Made by a program: the position numbers and the translations under genes. The notes under the pieces are model-generated. The model was not told the DNA's origin. It worked only from the letters and a program-made list of their open reading frames with translations, and did no database searches. Below, piece after piece: positions 19,240 through 27,177 of a stretch of 64,000 nucleotides of DNA (position 1 is its first letter; every line of letters starts with the position of its first letter). The stretch spans positions 124,001-188,000 of the forward strand of contig JADGEB010000001.1 in the NCBI GenBank assembly GCA_016744595.1, written 5' to 3'. This DNA comes from Desulfuromusa sp. Its GTDB lineage: Bacteria > Desulfobacterota > Desulfuromonadia > Desulfuromonadales > Geopsychrobacteraceae.

Positions 19240-19446
19240 ACCGGGCTTTTTGGGGACATGTACTTGTTACGTGTCCCCAAAAAACAGACCGCGGGGTTGC
19301 GCCCCCGCCCGGCGCCCTCAAATATTTGCTGTTCTGATTCTCAAATCAGCTGCTTCACTCCGGCTGCGTCACACGGGAATGGGGACAAAACAACGCCACA
19401 GCAAAACCGGGGTTGTTCCTTAAATAATATTCAGCAATGGAATAAA
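19240..19446 (+). repeat. Non-coding stretch with REP-like hairpins, before queG
   Basis: No gene is supported here. A perfect 12-bp stem TTTTTGGGGACA / TGTCCCCAAAAA (19247-19258 and 19272-19283) that can extend inward through TGTA/ACG is followed by a GC-rich hairpin (GCGGGG / CCCCGC near 19290-19310). The block is markedly richer in G and C than its surroundings, and a GGGGACA motif recurs near its end (about 19380). It resembles REP-type repeats or the end of a decayed mobile element. It may also terminate the rod-shape operon. Confidence 0.5.
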
Positions 19447-20475
19447 ATGGATCTAGATAACTTTAATGATTGGCTGGCGGAAGCTTCCCGGAAGATCGGG
19501 GCACATTCGATAGCGTGTTTTCGGATTGATAACCCGCTTCTGCGGTTACGCATTGGGGAAAACAATACTCAGGTCGCCAGCTGGCTGAAACGGGGGATGC
19601 ATGGTGAGATGGACTATCTCGAACGGTTGCTTCCCAAAAAGTCTAATCCATGGAAAACCTTTCCATTCGCCAAATCGGTACTTGTACTCACCTTCAATAA
19701 TCGTTGGGGTGATCCTTTGGCAACACATCCATTTCCCGTACCGGCAAACGATGCTCTGCTTGGTTATATATCGGCTTATGCCAGAGAAGCCGACTATCAC
19801 TTAACCGGGCAGACTATGCTTTCTCAATTGGCTACGATGCTCGGTAAGAATATCCACTCTGAAGCTACGGTTGATACTGCAGCAGTCTATGACCTTTTGT
19901 TTGCTACTGTCGGCGGACTCGGTGTGGTGGGAGAAAATAATCTTTTGCGGGTGTCCGATTCGGGGAATAGCCGGATTTTTATCGGCTGTCTTTTTGTTGA
20001 TATCGAACTGCCAGAAGTTATCCATGAGGCGAAGATGCCATTCGTTTGCGCTACCTGCTGTGCTTGCGTAAAGAACTGTCCGACTGAAGCGATTCAATCT
20101 GGTCAGCTGATTGACGCGCGAAAATGCATCAGTTATTTGACCATCGAAAAGCGAGGAATTCTTTCTTGCGGAGAAGGCGGATCAATCGGGAATTGGCTGT
20201 TTGGTTGTGATGACTGTACCATGGTTTGTCCGCCACAGGATGAGACCGATATGCGTATCCCTGTTGACCTTGAGTGGCTGCTCAAGTCCTCCTCAGCCGA
20301 AATTCGACGTACTATCAAGGGCAATGCTACTGCTTATGCCGGCGTGACCCAGTTACGTAAAAATGCCGTGGTTCTGCTGAAAAATATGGGTACATCTCGC
20401 GCACAGAACTTGCTTCGCTGGGTGCACGAAAATACCGGCAGTGATTTGATTCGTCGGCAAATTGATTCATGGTGA
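19447..20475 (+). CDS. queG: Epoxyqueuosine reductase
   Basis: Last step of queuosine synthesis in tRNA: a cobalamin- and Fe-S-dependent enzyme reduces epoxyqueuosine to queuosine. 342 aa from ATG 19447, giving the usual length; the frame runs 5' to 19258 through repeat DNA that is not coding. The two 4Fe-4S clusters are visible: CATCCACVKNCP (about residues 200-211) and a second set including CGEGG and CDDCTMVCP. WLKRGMHGEMDYLER near the N-terminus is typical. It stands alone between repeat-rich gaps. Confidence 0.95.
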   Translation: MDLDNFNDWLAEASRKIGAHSIACFRIDNPLLRLRIGENNTQVASWLKRGMHGEMDYLERLLPKKSNPWKTFPFAKSVLVLTFNNRWGDPLATHPFPVPANDALLGYISAYAREADYHLTGQTMLSQLATMLGKNIHSEATVDTAAVYDLLFATVGGLGVVGENNLLRVSDSGNSRIFIGCLFVDIELPEVIHEAKMPFVCATCCACVKNCPTEAIQSGQLIDARKCISYLTIEKRGILSCGEGGSIGNWLFGCDDCTMVCPPQDETDMRIPVDLEWLLKSSSAEIRRTIKGNATAYAGVTQLRKNAVVLLKNMGTSRAQNLLRWVHENTGSDLIRRQIDSW

Positions 20476-20510
20476 CGTCACAAAAAAACGTATGCTTTTA
20501 ATCTGACATA

Positions 20511-20589
20511 AAAATCCCCCTCAATCCCCCTTTTTGAAAAAGGGGAGGCTTAAAAACTCCCACTTTGGCAAAGAGGAGTTGGGGAGGTT
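20511..20589. repeat. C/G-run hairpin repeat downstream of queG
   Basis: Contains AATCCCCCTCAATCCCCC, a perfect hairpin CCCCTTTTT / AAAAAGGGG (20527-20545) and a complementary GAGGAGTTGGGGAGG block at its end, so it can fold as a nested hairpin. The TCCCCCTTTTT-type hairpin is a common dispersed repeat in proteobacterial genomes. The 15 bp after the queG stop (GACGTCACAAAAAAACG) also resemble the left end of the 19118 repeat. Confidence 0.5.
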
Positions 20590-20661
20590 CGAAGGTTTAG
20601 TTTTAGTACCGTTACTTCAACCATGTAAATCTTAAACGGACATTGCTGGAAGGGAATCTTC

Positions 20662-21176
20662 ATGAAGTTCATTGAGCTAGCTGAAAAACGCTGCAGTATT
20701 CGTGGTTACAGATCTGATTCCGTACCGGAAGAGCTGTTGAACAAAATCTTGCTGGCAGGCAATCTTGCTCCAACTGCCAAGAATCTTCAACCTTTTCATT
20801 TTATTGTTGTGCGTGATCCGGCCAAGCTTGACGAGTTGGCCGCTTCCTGTCCCGCGCCGTTTTTCGCCAGGCACCGGTTGTTATTGTTATCTGTACTGAG
20901 CCTGCCAAAGGTTGGATGCGCGATCGGTATGATGGCAAAAACTACTGTGAAATTGATGCCGCCATTGCCATTGATCACCTGACTCTTGCTGCTGCCGACC
21001 TCGGGCTAGGAACTTGTTGGGTTGGTGCGTTTGATCCAGCCAAGGTGACCTATGCAATGGGACTGCCCGAAGGTGTCGAACCTATTGCCATGTTGTCGCT
21101 GGGCTATCCAAGCGAAGCTGGACGTAAGAAAAATCGTAAGCCTTTGAAAGAACTGGTTCGTTATAATTGTTGGTAG
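20662..21176 (+). pseudogene. Nitroreductase-family gene with a frameshift
   Basis: Two overlapping frames together encode one nitroreductase. The first (from ATG 20662, RBS GGAAGGGAA upstream) gives CSIRGYRSDSVPEELLNKIL and LAPTAKNLQPFHFIVV and stays homologous up to CPAPFFA (about 20868). The sequence then continues in another frame as APVVIVICTEPAKGW, CEIDAAIAIDHLTLAA, LGLGTCWVGAF and the C-terminus at 21176. One base appears to be missing in GCCAGGCA near 20866-20871, where GCC-CAG-GCA (Ala-Gln-Ala) would be expected. The intact protein would be a small FMN nitroreductase of about 171 aa. Both halves look well conserved, so the lesion is recent or a sequencing error. Confidence 0.85.
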
Positions 21177-21189
21177 ATTGCACAGAAAT

Positions 21190-21576
21190 CTAGAAGGTTC
21201 TCAACCACCAATCATTGTTCTCCAGTGGGTCATAAAAACGAATGTATCCCCATTTATTGATGGGGTGCTGTTGCTCAATTGGATCTCCTTCATGGTAGAG
21301 GCGGTCGACAGTCAGAAAAACTCCGATGAGTGCCCCATGTTTGCGGATTGCCTGGAGTGAATAAGCCGAACAGGTTGGATACATGGCGCAGCGTTGTCCA
21401 TCAACTGGTGATATGTATTTTTGGAATAATTGTACCGCAGCTTGTAGTGCTGAATCGTTTGTCGAATCTGATTTGTGAGTTTGCTTGTTGGCTTCCCACG
21501 GTTCCCAATCATCAGCTATTGCGGGCACTGTAATTAAACCCGTCAGCAGAATCATGATTCCGCAGAGTGTTTTCAT
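21190..21576 (-). CDS. yidD: YidD-like membrane-insertion factor with an N-terminal signal peptide
   Basis: 128 aa. The core LFQKYISPVDGQRCAMYPTCS (given in two pieces: LFQKYISPVDGQ and RCAMYPTCS), YSLQAIRKHGALIG and DRLYHEGDP match YidD (PF01809). YidD helps the YidC insertase. Canonical YidD is about 70-90 aa with an N-terminal amphipathic helix. This one has a hydrophobic signal-like N-terminus (residues 4-21, AIADD cleavage-like) and a linker of about 30 residues, which would place the domain outside the cytoplasm. It overlaps the rarA stop by 4 nt instead of lying in the usual rnpA-yidD-yidC cluster. It may be a paralogue with a different job. Confidence 0.75.
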   Translation of the reverse strand: MKTLCGIMILLTGLITVPAIADDWEPWEANKQTHKSDSTNDSALQAAVQLFQKYISPVDGQRCAMYPTCSAYSLQAIRKHGALIGVFLTVDRLYHEGDPIEQQHPINKWGYIRFYDPLENNDWWLRTF

Positions 21577-22892
21577 TCCGAAGTTTCCTCAATTGATCTG
21601 TTTCGCAAATAATTCATTCGTTCAGTGATCAACTTTTCGTAGCCTCTATCTGTTGGGCGATAAAACTTTTTTTCACTAATTTGTTCCGGTAGATGGGTCT
21701 GTTGCGCAAAACCTCTCTGATGATTATGGGCGTATTTATATCCTTTGCCGTAATCAAGCTGTTTCATTAATTTGGTGGGAGCATTGCGGATATGCTTGGG
21801 AACTGGTAGCCCCCCTGACTTTCTCACCTCAGCGAGGGCCTCATCTACCCCAATATAACTGGCATTACTTTTTGGTGCCGTTGCAAGATAGGTGACTCCC
21901 TGAGCTAGATTGATTCTGGCTTCAGGGAGACCAACAAAATGTACCGCCTGCTGTACGGTCAGGGTGAGTTGTAGTGCGCGTGGGTCAGCATTGCCAATAT
22001 CTTCCGAGGCGAATATGACCATTCGTCGGACAATAAAGAGCGGGTCTTCCCCCGCTTCAAGCATCCGTGCCAACCAGTATAAGGCTGCATCTGGATCGGA
22101 TCCACGCATGCTTTTGATGAATGCGGAGATAACATTATAGTGTTCTTCGCCACTCTTATCGTAAAGGAGTGCTTTTTTCTGCATCGCTTCCTGAGCTGTT
22201 TCAAGCGAAATGTTATCATCACCTTGAAGTGCCGCTGTCGCAACTTCCAATGCCCCAAGTGCGATCCGGGCATCTCCCCTCGCTTGATCAGCAAAAAAAT
22301 CAAGAGCAGCATCTTCAACCAGTAGATCTGGTTTGTTCAACCCCTGTTGATCAGATAGGGCGCGATTCAACAGAATTTTCAGGTCTGTTGGAGCCAGGGG
22401 CTCCAGAACAAAAACTCGTGATCGCGATAGAAGTGCCGAGTTGACTTCAAAACTGGGGTTTTCTGTTGTTGCTCCGATCAGGGTAATCTCTCCCTTTTCG
22501 ACCGAAGGGAGAAATGCATCCTGCTGTGCTTTATTAAAACGATGAATTTCATCAATAAACAGGAGGGTTTTACGTGCATGATAAGTACGTTGCTGTTTCG
22601 CTTCAGCAACAATTTCTCTGACTTCCTTGATGCTGCCAAGAACCGCAGAAAAGAATACAAAGCGGCTTTTGGTGCAGTTCGCAATAACTCTGCCAAGAGT
22701 CGTTTTTCCTGTGCCGGGCGGCCCCCAGAAAATGATTGATGTCAATTGATCGTTTTCAATCAGTTGACGCAACAATTTGCCTTGACCAAGTAAATGCTGT
22801 TGCCCGACAACCTGCTCAAGCATTTGTGGACGCATTCGCTCAGCTAGCGGGGTATTGATATTATTTTGAGCTGCTTGTTCAAACAGGTTCAT
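21573..22892 (-). CDS. rarA: Replication-associated recombination protein RarA (MgsA), AAA+ ATPase
   Basis: 439 aa from ATG 22892 (MNLFEQAAQ...PLAERMRP, the usual start); the frame extends 25 codons 5' without homology. Walker A GPPGTGKT, Walker [12 protein letters not shown], sensor [12 protein letters not shown] and arginine-finger SRSRVF are all present, then the tetramerisation region with [13 protein letters not shown] and [11 protein letters not shown]. RarA acts at stalled replication forks with SSB and RecA. Its stop overlaps the start of the yidD-like gene. Confidence 0.95.
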   Translation of the reverse strand: MNLFEQAAQNNINTPLAERMRPQMLEQVVGQQHLLGQGKLLRQLIENDQLTSIIFWGPPGTGKTTLGRVIANCTKSRFVFFSAVLGSIKEVREIVAEAKQQRTYHARKTLLFIDEIHRFNKAQQDAFLPSVEKGEITLIGATTENPSFEVNSALLSRSRVFVLEPLAPTDLKILLNRALSDQQGLNKPDLLVEDAALDFFADQARGDARIALGALEVATAALQGDDNISLETAQEAMQKKALLYDKSGEEHYNVISAFIKSMRGSDPDAALYWLARMLEAGEDPLFIVRRMVIFASEDIGNADPRALQLTLTVQQAVHFVGLPEARINLAQGVTYLATAPKSNASYIGVDEALAEVRKSGGLPVPKHIRNAPTKLMKQLDYGKGYKYAHNHQRGFAQQTHLPEQISEKKFYRPTDRGYEKLITERMNYLRNRSIEETSE

Positions 22893-23065
22893 GGTTGATA
22901 TTCTCAAAAAGAGTAATGTGATGATGCTCTTGCAAAAGAAATAATGTAGCACGCAGTTTGTCTTCACAACAACATCCTATGAGATGGACTTTCGCTGGTA
23001 TTTTGTGATAATTGTCATTTTTTATTTCAAGGATTTTTACTTTTAAATCTTTTAACGGTGAGCCG

Positions 23066-23923
23066 ATGCTGAAAAAAATTGGTATTTACGCAAAAAAAAA
23101 TCATCCAGATGCTGAGCAGATTGCTTCTTCTATTTGTGAACGTTTCAAGCAGGAGCAGATTGAGGTTTTGCTCGAAGATAGTTTGGCTGAGCAGATAGGG
23201 CAGGTGAATGGTTATGCTGAGGAAGAGATTCCAGAATTAGTCGACCTGATTATTGTCCTTGGCGGTGATGGTACGCTGATTTCTGTTGCTCGTTTGGTTG
23301 GTGAGCAGAATGTTCCGATAGTTGGAGTCAATTTGGGTCGACTTGGTTTTTTAACCGAAATTACCCGTGATGAACTACCGGAGATGCTGGAACGTTTGAT
23401 TGCAGACGACTATCAAGTTTCTGATCGGATGATGCTTGATGCTTTTATCCACCGAAATGATAAGGTTGTTGGAAAATTCACTGTGCTCAATGATGTTGTT
23501 ATTAACAAGGGGGCTTTGGCACGGATCATTGATATGGAAACCTATGTTGATGGGCGCCACCTGACTAGTTATAAAGCTGATGGCTTGATTATTTCTACTC
23601 CTACCGGTTCAACCGGATATAATCTTGCGGCCGGGGGTCCGATTATCTATCCCAACATTAATAGCTTGTTGATTACCCCTATTTGTCCGCATATGCTGAC
23701 CAATCGCCCGATTATGGTTTGGAGTCGCTCAGTGATTGAGATTAAGGTAAATTTTGAAGATGATGTCGTCTTTTTCACTGCTGATGGCCAGGTTGGACGG
23801 AAACTACTTCCGGGGGATCGGGTTGAAGTGCGCCGATCTGAACTACGTACCCGTCTGGTGACTAGTCCAAATAAAGATTATTATGAAATATTGAGAACAA
23901 AATTGAATTGGGGTCAGCGTTGA
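23066..23923 (+). CDS. nadK: NAD kinase
   Basis: Phosphorylates NAD to NADP using ATP; cytosolic. 285 aa from ATG 23066 (RBS GGTGAG), where homology begins with KKIGIYAKKNHPDA; 18 in-frame upstream codons are not supported. Motifs: IIVLGGDGTLIS (GGDGT), GVNLGRLGFLTE, the NDVVINKG block, TPTGSTGYNLAAGGPI and ICPHML. Its stop codon overlaps a palindromic repeat, and recN follows after the repeat. Confidence 0.96.
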   Translation: MLKKIGIYAKKNHPDAEQIASSICERFKQEQIEVLLEDSLAEQIGQVNGYAEEEIPELVDLIIVLGGDGTLISVARLVGEQNVPIVGVNLGRLGFLTEITRDELPEMLERLIADDYQVSDRMMLDAFIHRNDKVVGKFTVLNDVVINKGALARIIDMETYVDGRHLTSYKADGLIISTPTGSTGYNLAAGGPIIYPNINSLLITPICPHMLTNRPIMVWSRSVIEIKVNFEDDVVFFTADGQVGRKLLPGDRVEVRRSELRTRLVTSPNKDYYEILRTKLNWGQR

Positions 23924-24046
23924 TGACGTTGTAAAAAACTTCGATCTCTGGTGTTGCTGGAAATATTTAGGATCTTGACCTGCTTATTTATGTCTTCGTT
24001 GAAATTTACTGCACTTAGGAAATCGAATTTTTTGTTTAGCCACATT
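23922..24046 (+). repeat. Palindromic intergenic repeat, copy 2
   Basis: About 125 bp, starting in the nadK stop codon. Left end GATGACGTTGTAAAAAACTT; the reverse complement of the right end is ATGTGGCTAAACAAAAAATT. It has the same layout as the 19118 element with many substitutions, and its internal stem is less well kept. Confidence 0.6.
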
Positions 24047-24091
24047 ATAAACTTTGCGGGTGTATTAATCTCAGGTTGGTGATTGAAGAGA

Positions 24092-25765
24092 ATGTTGACA
24101 GACCTCATCATTAAAAATTTTGCCATTATTGAAAACTTGCACGTCACTTTCGGGTCGGGTTTTAATGTATTGACCGGAGAAACAGGTGCAGGTAAGTCGA
24201 TCATTATTGATGCTGTCAATCTTCTCCTCGGAGGTCGGGCACGTGGTGAAATCATCAGAACCGGAGAAGGTGAAGCATCGGTCGAAGCGATTTTTGATCT
24301 CAGTGAAGAACATCTATTGGGGCAGAAACTTATCGATGCCGGGTTGAGAAATGGTGATGAGTTACTGGTGCGTCGGATCATTGCTCGCTCGGAGAAAAAC
24401 CGGATTTTTATTAATGGTTCTACTGTTACATTGACGCAATTACGTGAATTGATAAGTGGTCTGGTTAACATATATGGTCAACATGAACACCAAAACCTGC
24501 AACGCACCGAAACTCACTTGGAGGTGCTGGACTCTTTTGCCGGGTTGCATGTATCTTTAGCGACTTACCGTTCTGCTTTTGTTGCATACCAACAATTGCA
24601 AAAGGATCTGAATGGTTTGAATCTGGCGGAACGTGAGCGGAAACAGCGACTTGATATGCTTGCTTTTCAGCAGCACGAATTACAGAATGCTCAGTTGAAA
24701 CTTGGTGAGGATGAAGAGTTGGAGCGGGAGCGTTCCATCTTGCAGCACGCTGAAAAGCTGACATTGGCAACGGTGGGTGGCTATGAGAGTCTCTATGCTG
24801 GCCAACAGGCAGTTTGTGAAAAGGTTTCTGCTGTGGCCAGCCAACTTGAATCTTTGCAGCAAATTGACCCTCATCTTGGTTCGTTGGCGAAATCGTTGCA
24901 ATCTAATCTTTATAGTCTGGAAGATATTGCTTCAGAATTACGTAGTTACTCTGAGGGGTTAGATTTCGAGCCGCAACGGCAACAACAAGTTGAGGATCGT
25001 CTTGCATTATTGGCTACCTTAAAAGGAAAATATGCTCCGACGGTTATTGAATTGCTTGAGTATCTTGAACGAGTGACTGTTGAACTCAATGGGTTAAGTG
25101 ACGTTGAAGGTCAACGCGAGAAACTTTGTCAGCGATTGTTGGTACAAAAAAGGCTGCTTGTTGACTCCGGTAAAATACTTAGTCGTCAACGTGAAGAAGC
25201 TGCAACTAAACTTGCTGATATTGTGCAGCGGGAGCTGTCTGATTTGGCGATGGCAAAAGCCGATTTTACCATTCGTCTGATTGCATTGGCTGAACCATCG
25301 GTAGATGGTTTTGAAAGTGGTGAATTTTACTTGGCTGCTAATCCGGGAGAAGAAGCACAACCTTTGGCTAAAATAGCTTCGGGAGGAGAATTGTCACGGA
25401 TTATGCTTGCTTTAAAGCGCAGTGTTCCTGACGGAGACGGTGTCCAGACTCTGATTTTTGATGAAGTAGATGCTGGAATAGGTGGTGAGGCGGCTACAGC
25501 TGTTGGTGAAAAAATCAGTCGTTTGGGAAAAGATCGTCAAGTGCTCTGTGTGACCCATTTGCCACAGGTTGCAGCCTTTGCTGATCATCAATATTTGGTT
25601 GCAAAGGCAGAGAGCAAGGGCCGCACAATGACCAAACTAAATTTATTAGGTCCTGATGCTAGAATTACTGAAATGGCACGGATGCTTGGTGGTTCTCAGG
25701 TCGGGGAGCAGACACTAGGGCATGCTCGCGAGTTGATTGAAAGTTCCAGAGCTCTTGTAAGCTAA
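24092..25765 (+). CDS. recN: DNA repair protein RecN
   Basis: SMC-like ATPase for double-strand-break repair. 557 aa from ATG 24092 (MLTDLIIKNFAIIENL, the family start); a TTG at 24083 is less likely. Walker A LTGETGAGKS (about 28-37) is N-terminal, a long helical coiled-coil arm occupies about 170-370, and the C-terminal half of the ATPase has the signature IASGGELSRIMLALK and Walker B TLIFDEVDAGIGG. The nadK-recN order is common in proteobacteria. Confidence 0.96.
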   Translation: MLTDLIIKNFAIIENLHVTFGSGFNVLTGETGAGKSIIIDAVNLLLGGRARGEIIRTGEGEASVEAIFDLSEEHLLGQKLIDAGLRNGDELLVRRIIARSEKNRIFINGSTVTLTQLRELISGLVNIYGQHEHQNLQRTETHLEVLDSFAGLHVSLATYRSAFVAYQQLQKDLNGLNLAERERKQRLDMLAFQQHELQNAQLKLGEDEELERERSILQHAEKLTLATVGGYESLYAGQQAVCEKVSAVASQLESLQQIDPHLGSLAKSLQSNLYSLEDIASELRSYSEGLDFEPQRQQQVEDRLALLATLKGKYAPTVIELLEYLERVTVELNGLSDVEGQREKLCQRLLVQKRLLVDSGKILSRQREEAATKLADIVQRELSDLAMAKADFTIRLIALAEPSVDGFESGEFYLAANPGEEAQPLAKIASGGELSRIMLALKRSVPDGDGVQTLIFDEVDAGIGGEAATAVGEKISRLGKDRQVLCVTHLPQVAAFADHQYLVAKAESKGRTMTKLNLLGPDARITEMARMLGGSQVGEQTLGHARELIESSRALVS

Positions 25766-25921
25766 ATCTCCTTGAACGGGCTAAATTTGTATTGATAATT
25801 AATTATTGGAATTATTTTATAAATATGTTATTAGTAGTTATTCATGATGTATCGCAGGATTTTGTGAAACTGTGGATTTCGGCTAGTCATTCGGAAAACA
25901 GAAGTATAGCAATTTGTTGAC

Positions 25922-26809
25922 ATGAATTTATTTGGAGTTATTTTGGCTAAACGTTTCTCAGTCATATTCTTCCCGGAAGGTGATAGCAGGGTGCGGCGTG
26001 TTCGTATTCAGAGTGGAATTATTAAGTTTGCGCTCTGTTGTGGCTTGATCTTTGTGGGGTTATTTGCTTTTTTTGCTTACAGTTATTTTAATTTTACGGT
26101 TGATCATGATGAATTACGGCGGCTCCGGGTTGAAACCAGTCAGCAGCGGCAGACTTTACGACATCTCGTTGCCGATTTAGAAGGACTTCACCTGCAGATG
26201 AACACTCTCGCAGGAACTGAAGCACGCGTTCGACAGCTGGCTAATCTTGAAATAGTCCCACAAGGGATCCCGGTTGCTATCGGGGGGTTACCGGAAGCAG
26301 GATCGACAGACCTAGTTGGTGGAATACAACGTCAGATCAATAAGCTTCAAGTTGAGATTGAGCTACGTCGTCAAAGTCAAGAAAATGTGCGTAACTTGCT
26401 CAATGACCATGTTTCCCTTAGTCGGGCGACTCCAAAAGGGTGGCCAACCAAAGGTTGGCTAACCTCATATTTTGGCATGCGAAAATCACCTTTTACTGGA
26501 AGGCGGGTTATGCATGAGGGCCTGGATATTGCTGCAAATACGGGGACCCCAGTTGTCGCAACAGCTGATGGAATTGTGGTGCGTGCCAACTATTCACCGG
26601 ATTATGGTAAAATGGTCGTTGTTGATCATGGTTACGGCTATCGCACTATTTTTGGTCATAATTCGAAAATTCTTGTTAAATCTGGCCAACGTATAAAGCG
26701 TGGTGATACTATTGCTAAGGTTGGTAATACCGGCCAGTCAACGGGGTCGCACCTGCATTATGAATTACGTTTAAACGGGGTTCCGATTGACCCGCGGAAA
26801 ACCCTTTGA
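25922..26809 (+). CDS. M23 (LytM) family metallopeptidase, membrane-anchored
   Basis: 295 aa. Short basic N-terminus, one TM segment (about 37-58), a coiled coil (about 65-100 and 135-165), then a LytM domain: MHEGLDIAA (first His and Asp of the HxxxD zinc site, about 199-203), a KMVVVDHGYGYRTIFGHN stretch and GSHLHYELR (HxH, near residue 278). Zinc and catalytic residues look complete, so it is probably an active peptidoglycan endopeptidase acting in the periplasm. Adjacent to secA, a frequent deltaproteobacterial arrangement. The 156 bp before it are AT-rich with no gene. Confidence 0.88.
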   Translation: MNLFGVILAKRFSVIFFPEGDSRVRRVRIQSGIIKFALCCGLIFVGLFAFFAYSYFNFTVDHDELRRLRVETSQQRQTLRHLVADLEGLHLQMNTLAGTEARVRQLANLEIVPQGIPVAIGGLPEAGSTDLVGGIQRQINKLQVEIELRRQSQENVRNLLNDHVSLSRATPKGWPTKGWLTSYFGMRKSPFTGRRVMHEGLDIAANTGTPVVATADGIVVRANYSPDYGKMVVVDHGYGYRTIFGHNSKILVKSGQRIKRGDTIAKVGNTGQSTGSHLHYELRLNGVPIDPRKTL

Positions 26810-26970
26810 TTCTCTAGTTGTTTCTTTGTTGATCTCTTCTGTCTGGAATTTTTTCTTGTCCTAATTATCCCCTGCCACGATGCTACAACTTCTGATAATT
26901 CCAACGTTTTGCCACTTCTTAAATGCTTGTGAGTGTTTCTCGCCCTGTGCTACTATGCCGTCCATTGTTT
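26810..26970 (+). other. Non-coding gap between the M23 peptidase gene and the repeat element
   Basis: Together with the repeat at 26971-27097 and a further 80 bp it makes a 368-bp gene-free stretch before secA. I see no open frame with family resemblance and no clear terminator. Confidence 0.5.
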
Positions 26971-27097
26971 ATGGTGGCACTAAAAAGTCTACCTTGTCGC
27001 GTTTAGTGTTTTTTGAGGATTTCGGCTTATAATTTTTATAAAGCCTTTGTCTCTGAAACCTCTTTGTTCTGAGGGGCAAGTTTTTGGTTTGGCCATC
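26971..27097 (+). repeat. Palindromic intergenic repeat, copy 3
   Basis: About 127 bp between the M23 peptidase gene and secA. Left end ATGGTGGCACTAAAAAGTCT continues with ACCTTGTCGCGTTT, close to the 19118 copy. The reverse complement of the right end is AGATGGCCAAACCAAAAACT. It is the only copy not touching a stop codon. Confidence 0.6.
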
Positions 27098-27177
27098 TAT
27101 TTTCTATCTCACTTTTTACTTAATTATATTTACCCTTTTTGTAATTCAATCGAGGGATTCTGGAGTGCTATTCAGTA

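Noticed and set aside
19258-19446. N-terminal extension of queG through the repeat region
   Set aside because: The sequence is hairpin-rich repeat DNA; QueG homology starts at ATG 19447.
26973-26990. TGGCAC-containing site before secA as a sigma-54 promoter
   Set aside because: The -12 GC is absent at the required spacing and the motif is part of the repeat element end.
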